From Hungateiclostridiaceae bacterium UBA3934 (GTDB lineage Bacteria; Bacillota; Clostridia; Acetivibrionales; DTU013), in assembly GCA_002385815.1 (NCBI GenBank), contig DGEE01000152.1:993-10458 (forward strand): 9,466 bases of DNA. Direction: 5' to 3'. The notes beneath the pieces are model-generated. The model saw nothing but the letters and a program-made list of their open reading frames with translations. It was not told the DNA's origin and ran no database searches. Numbering within the stretch: the stretch's first letter is position 1; each line of letters begins with the position of its first letter. Shown here piece after piece: positions 6,417 to 9,466 of this stretch. The translations under genes and the position numbers were made by a program.

Positions 6417-6782
6417 CTAACGGAAGAGGTACCACAGTATGCCAGCCAGTGAAAGAGTGCCCAGTATCAATATGGACTTGTTGAACCTGTCCGTTTTCCT
6501 TCTGTGTCTTGCCATATTGAATATAAAGCCGATGACACAGACGGCAAAATTCAGCACCAGTATGATGAACATATAAAGAAGGGCATTTTCATTCCAATAA
6601 TCTCTTATAGATATGTCAAACTGACGGTCGAAAAATGTCTCGATCTCAGGCCTGGCTGTTTCAACAAAAATCAGCGCAGCTATAAAAAGTAACCAGCTGA
6701 TGCCGGCTGTCCACCATACGGCCCTGACTACCGCGTCCGGGCCTTTCCGCCTCTCTGTGAACCTCCGCTGCATCTCTGCCAT
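6417..6782 (-). CDS. Small three-helix membrane protein of unknown function
   Basis: I do not recognise this family. From the ATG at 6780-6782 it has 121 residues: a short, very basic cytoplasmic-type N-terminus (QRRFTERRKG), helix 1 (about 20-40), an acidic and aromatic loop (41-66), helix 2 (about 67-90), a basic turn (ARHRRKTDR) and helix 3 (about 103-120) ending at the C-terminus. By the positive-inside rule the loop 41-66 lies outside and the basic turn inside. A TTG four codons upstream (6792-6794) is in frame, but the candidate promoter puts the transcription start at about that point, and GGGTGAT better serves the ATG. The gene runs toward the exporter genes with only 13 bases between the stop codons. 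It has its own promoter, so a link with the exporter is not implied. Confidence 0.75.
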   Translation of the reverse strand: MAEMQRRFTERRKGPDAVVRAVWWTAGISWLLFIAALIFVETARPEIETFFDRQFDISIRDYWNENALLYMFIILVLNFAVCVIGFIFNMARHRRKTDRFNKSILILGTLSLAGILWYLFR

Positions 6783-6798
6783 ATAATCACCCAACTAT

Positions 6799-6826
6799 AT
6801 TATACCAAGCTAATTATGGAAATCAA
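6799..6826 (-). promoter_or_regulatory. Promoter of the small membrane protein gene
   Basis: On the minus strand TTGATT (6821-6826), a 16-base spacer and a perfect TATAAT (6799-6804) precede the gene. Transcription would start near 6792, leaving a leader of about ten bases that holds GGGTGAT before the ATG at 6782. This supports a separate transcription unit and argues against the upstream TTG start. Confidence 0.6.
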
Positions 6827-6877
6827 TGAATGAATAGGTTCTGATCCGCAGTCCCGGTTTGCGTCCGGAGCAACCTG

Positions 6878-6921
6878 AAAAAACCGACCGTATGAACCAT
6901 TCAGGTCCATGCAGTCGGTTT
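6878..6921 (-). terminator. Rho-independent terminator of the B-box/TM2 gene
   Basis: An 8-bp stem (AAACCGAC 6881-6888, GTCGGTTT 6914-6921) continues inward, after a C-A mismatch, with a 5-bp segment (6890-6894 with 6908-6912, one G-T pair) and a short ACC/GGT pairing around loop ATTCA. On the minus strand it runs into six T residues (complement of 6878-6883), as a Rho-independent terminator should. It begins 32 bases past the stop of the leftward B-box/TM2 gene and separates it from the small membrane protein gene. Confidence 0.85.
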
Positions 6922-6953
6922 GATTCTCAAAGTTGATCTCTGAAATGATTCCA

Positions 6954-7394
6954 TCACTTAAGCGGCATGTTGGCCTTATCCCTGAAACCTCCGATAAGAA
7001 TGACTATAAAGTCGACAAGGGCACCAACTCCAAACAGACCGCCTGTCAGCAGCCAGAGTATCCCTGTGCCGATCTTTCCTACATAGAACCTGTGCGCTCC
7101 GAACACGCCAAGTAAAAAGCACAGCAATGCTGCTGCCAGCTTGCTCTTGTACGGATAACCCGTGCCACCTGCTGTATTGGTATTCACATTGGTGTTGGCA
7201 TTGTTGATAACGATGTTCGGATTCGCAGTTTTTGTAGCAGCCGCTTCCTCTTTCACCTCTTTCAACACTCTGCCCACATCAGCCTTGCAATAGAACTTAC
7301 CATCTGCATCCACCAGGCAGTCGCTGCAGAATAATTTGCCGCAGTATACACAAGCCCCTTCGGCTTCCCTCTCAGGATGATTCATGCACTTCAA
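6954..7394 (-). CDS. B-box-type zinc finger / TM2 domain membrane protein
   Basis: A 146-residue protein in three parts. Residues 3-39 form a B-box-like zinc-binding module with ligands C3, H6, C15, C18, C23, C26, C36 and D39. Residues about 40-80 are a charged segment and then an Asn/Thr-rich linker (NNANTNVNTNT). Residues 83-140 are a TM2 domain: two helices with the GVFGAHRFYVG signature (96-106) and an Asp (D128) in the second helix. It should sit in the cytoplasmic membrane; the role of bacterial TM2 proteins is not established, and a scaffold or sensor role is inference. Start choice: GTG at 7401-7403 lies inside the ribosome binding site GGAGGTG (7401-7407) and cannot be used with it; TTG at 7392-7394 is 8 bases after GGAGG and gives MKCMNHPE, the usual beginning in relatives. 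It is monocistronic, with its own promoter and terminator. Confidence 0.88.
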   Translation of the reverse strand: MKCMNHPEREAEGACVYCGKLFCSDCLVDADGKFYCKADVGRVLKEVKEEAAATKTANPNIVINNANTNVNTNTAGGTGYPYKSKLAAALLCFLLGVFGAHRFYVGKIGTGILWLLTGGLFGVGALVDFIVILIGGFRDKANMPLK

Positions 7395-7423
7395 TACGCC
7401 CACCTCCAGCTTTTATTAACATA

Positions 7424-7452
7424 ATTATATATCATAATTCCCTTGCCTACAA
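7424..7452 (-). promoter_or_regulatory. Promoter of the B-box/TM2 gene
   Basis: On the minus strand TTGTAG (7447-7452), a 17-base spacer and a perfect TATAAT (7424-7429) are followed by an AT-rich leader. Transcription would start near 7417, about 22 bases before the TTG start, with GGAGGTG between. The -35 box matches only three of six bases; spacing and -10 are ideal. Confidence 0.55.
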
Positions 7453-7585
7453 CTTAGAATTAGTATGAGTTAATACCGTCCCTGTTGTACAGTAACTGAA
7501 AAAGCTATTTGCACCCCAAATCCCGGGACAGTGGCGACTGGTTCTGCAAATCGCAAATATGCTCCGCGGTATATGCGTCCATTCC

Positions 7586-7615
7586 TTGACAATGATATCA
7601 GCGGTTTGCTAAACT
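7586..7615 (+). promoter_or_regulatory. proS: Promoter of proS
   Basis: A consensus TTGACA (7586-7591), an 18-base spacer and TAAACT (7610-7615, four of six bases) lie upstream of proS. Transcription would start near 7622, giving a leader of about 35 bases with AAAGGA at 7640-7645. A short inverted repeat (TTTGCT 7605-7610, AGCAAA 7618-7623) straddles the -10 box and could be an operator or chance. The leader is far too short for a T-box, and no T-box core sequence is seen before the gene. Confidence 0.55.
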
Positions 7616-7656
7616 AAAGCAAATTCAGAGATTACAAATAAAGGATTTGATAGGCA

Positions 7657-9357
7657 ATGCTGTTAAGTAAGCTTCTTGGCGAAAGATTCAAGGAAAAACC
7701 GGCTGACGCTTCACTGGCGAGTCACATATTCCTGCTGAGGGGCGGGTACGTCCGACAGGTGGCCAACGGTATCTATTCGATGCTTCTGCCTGCCAGGAGG
7801 ATAGCTGCCAAAATCGAAGCTGTCATCCGCGAAGAAATGGATGACATAGGTGGGCAGGAGGTCCTGTTCCCGGTGGTCCTCCCCTCTGAGCTATGGAGGG
7901 AGTCCGGCCGCTACGACAGTGTCGGAAGCGAGCTTGTCAGATTCAAGGACAGGACCGGCCATGATATGCTGCTGGGCATGACCCATGAAGAAGCTGCAGT
8001 CCACCTGGCAAGGAGCGAGGCAAGATCCTGGGCCAAATATCCCTTCATGATATACCAGATACAAACAAAATTCAGAGACGAGCCGAGATCCAGAGGCGGC
8101 CTGATAAGAGTACGTGAGTTCACTATGAAGGATGCGTATTCTTTCCATACCACACAGGAAGATCTGGAGCGGTATTATCAGATAGTCCATGAGGCTTATC
8201 ACAGGATATTCGAGCGCGTCGGACTTCCACAGGTGGTATCGGTGAACTCTGACAGCGGCATGATGGGCGGGAACATCTCCCATGAATTCATGCTGCTGAC
8301 CGAGGCAGGAGAAGATACCATCGCCGTTTGTGAGCAATGTGACTATAAAGCCAATGCAGAAGTGGCCGTATCTCGCATCAGCCATATCCCGGCAGAGGAA
8401 CAGCCCCTTGAGGAGGTCCACACTCCCGGCATAGAAGATATCGATGCCCTGGCCGACTTCTTCAGCACCACCCCTGACAGATTGATGAAGGCTGCGGTCT
8501 TCGCTGTAAAAGACCGCAGAAAACCGCTGGTCGTGTTTATACGCGGCGATCTGCAGGTGAATGAAGCCAAGCTGAGAAATACCATAGGAGCAGAAGTATT
8601 CCCCCTCACAGATCATGAAGATGCCGGCCTGTGTTTCGGGTATATCGGTGCTGTCGGCCTCGACAGCACAAAGGCTGACATTATATATGACGTTTCGCTG
8701 GAAAATGAAACTTGTCTGATCGGGGGCGCCAACAAAACTGACTACCATATAAAGGGTATAAGTATACCAAGAGATGTCAGGCCCGGCAGATTCGCAGATG
8801 TTTCCCGGGTCAGGGACGGAGATGCCTGTGTGAAATGCGGCGGGAGACTGGCGCTGAAACGCGGCATCGAGGTGGGCAACATATTCCAGTTGGGTACCAG
8901 GTATACGGAAAGCATGGGCATGACATTCACAGATTCTGACGGAAAGCAGAAATATCCCGTTATGGGCTGCTATGGCATAGGAGTGGGAAGGCTGCTGGCC
9001 AGCATCATTGAGTCCAGCCACGATGACTATGGCCCGATATGGCCGATGTCGGTTGCCCCCTGGCAGATTCACATATGCGTTTTGAACAGCACTGATGAAG
9101 ATGTGCGCAGGGCCGGTCACAAGGTGTACGAGGAGCTCAGGCACAAATATGAAGTCCTGCTCGATGACCGCAATGCTGCAGCAGGCATCATGTTCGCTGA
9201 TGCAGACCTCCTGGGTGTACCTGTGAGGGTGGTGGTCAGCGCACGCAATGTGGAGAAGGGTGAAGTAGAGATCTCCACACGGGATAAGAAAATAAAAAAG
9301 ATGGTGAAGCTTGAAGAAGTCTCCGAAGCGGTCGCCGGGACAGTGGGGCAGCTGTAA
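7657..9357 (+). CDS. proS: Prolyl-tRNA synthetase, bacterial type with INS editing domain
   Basis: A 566-residue class II synthetase, close to the 572 residues of the E. coli enzyme. It joins proline to tRNA-Pro in the cytoplasm. The catalytic core shows THEE (109-112), motif 2 with R140 (FRDE, then RVREFTMKDAYSFH) and motif 3 GIGVGR (440-445, R445). Inserted in the core is a full INS domain (about 229-388) that hydrolyses Ala-tRNA-Pro; K278 aligns with the editing Lys K279 of E. coli, and GGANKTDYH matches the GAN..D.H region. The insert is bracketed by two Cys pairs, C225/C228 and C391/C394, which could hold a zinc ion. The anticodon-binding domain covers about 465-560. Motif 2 reads PRSRGGLIRVREF where many enzymes have IRPRFGLMRGREF. 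The ATG follows AAAGGA at 7640-7645, at rather wide spacing. It has its own promoter; no terminator is seen in the last 109 bases. Confidence 0.97.
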   Translation: MLLSKLLGERFKEKPADASLASHIFLLRGGYVRQVANGIYSMLLPARRIAAKIEAVIREEMDDIGGQEVLFPVVLPSELWRESGRYDSVGSELVRFKDRTGHDMLLGMTHEEAAVHLARSEARSWAKYPFMIYQIQTKFRDEPRSRGGLIRVREFTMKDAYSFHTTQEDLERYYQIVHEAYHRIFERVGLPQVVSVNSDSGMMGGNISHEFMLLTEAGEDTIAVCEQCDYKANAEVAVSRISHIPAEEQPLEEVHTPGIEDIDALADFFSTTPDRLMKAAVFAVKDRRKPLVVFIRGDLQVNEAKLRNTIGAEVFPLTDHEDAGLCFGYIGAVGLDSTKADIIYDVSLENETCLIGGANKTDYHIKGISIPRDVRPGRFADVSRVRDGDACVKCGGRLALKRGIEVGNIFQLGTRYTESMGMTFTDSDGKQKYPVMGCYGIGVGRLLASIIESSHDDYGPIWPMSVAPWQIHICVLNSTDEDVRRAGHKVYEELRHKYEVLLDDRNAAAGIMFADADLLGVPVRVVVSARNVEKGEVEISTRDKKIKKMVKLEEVSEAVAGTVGQL

Positions 9358-9466
9358 CAGGGTAGCAGATAAGATCCCGAACCGGTCATTTCCTGTTCAG
9401 CAGCAATGCCTCCGTTTACGCGCCGCTTGTATCCGGCCTTAAAGATACCTCATCCCATCCATGGAC

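Noticed and set aside
6837..6877. Imperfect inverted repeat (GGTT..TCCG with CGGA..AACC) between the small membrane protein promoter and the B-box/TM2 terminator.
   Set aside because: The pairing needs a large internal loop, has no T-run, and adds nothing to the clear terminator next to it.
7555..7580. ACCGCGG-like sequence upstream of proS, reminiscent of a T-box core.
   Set aside because: The match is on the wrong strand, covers only seven bases, lies upstream of the likely promoter and lacks the specifier loop and terminator/antiterminator elements.
7891..9144. Open frame of 417 codons antisense to proS.
   Set aside because: proS is complete and conserved. Long antisense frames are common opposite genes with strong codon bias, and the translated sequence shows no domain.

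Overview
The window looks like an ordinary chromosomal segment of a low-to-medium GC Gram-positive bacterium, most likely a clostridial Firmicute. The grounds are strong GGAGG-type ribosome binding sites, TTG start codons directly behind them, frequent ATA and AGG/AGA codons, sigma-70/A-type promoters with near-consensus boxes, and family types common in Clostridia: a heterodimeric TM287/288-like ABC exporter, a B-box/TM2 protein, and a ProRS with an INS domain between Cys pairs. Genus cannot be assigned from sequence alone. I see no rRNA, tRNA, CRISPR array, insertion sequence or phage gene.

Layout. Positions 1-2556 hold three leftward genes in transcription order: dtd (D-aminoacyl-tRNA deacylase), a VOC/glyoxalase-fold protein, and a GH1 beta-glucosidase. 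A candidate promoter lies before dtd, a second weaker one with an operator-like inverted repeat lies before the glucosidase, and a GC-rich hairpin follows the glucosidase. A 258-bp divergent spacer (2557-2814) carries a strong promoter for the rightward genes, preceded by inverted repeats. Positions 2815-6403 are two overlapping half-transporter genes forming one heterodimeric multidrug-type ABC exporter. Converging on them is a small leftward membrane protein of unknown function (6417-6782) with its own promoter. Next is a leftward monocistronic gene for a zinc-finger/TM2 membrane protein (6954-7394) with its own promoter and a good Rho-independent terminator. The rightward prolyl-tRNA synthetase gene proS (7657-9357) closes the window behind its own TTGACA promoter.

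How the genes work together. The two ABC half-transporters are clearly one machine: the first has the degenerate catalytic residues (Asp for Glu after Walker B, Gln for His in the H-loop) and the second has the altered signature motif, so one of the two composite ATP sites is non-catalytic, as in TM287/288. dtd and proS both guard translation quality but are separate transcription units. The glucosidase probably works on unphosphorylated beta-glucosides; no transporter or regulator for it is in the window. I found no convincing new multigene system. The items most worth a second look are the glucosidase operator candidate, the structured DNA upstream of the exporter promoter, the B-box/TM2 gene and the unknown three-helix protein.
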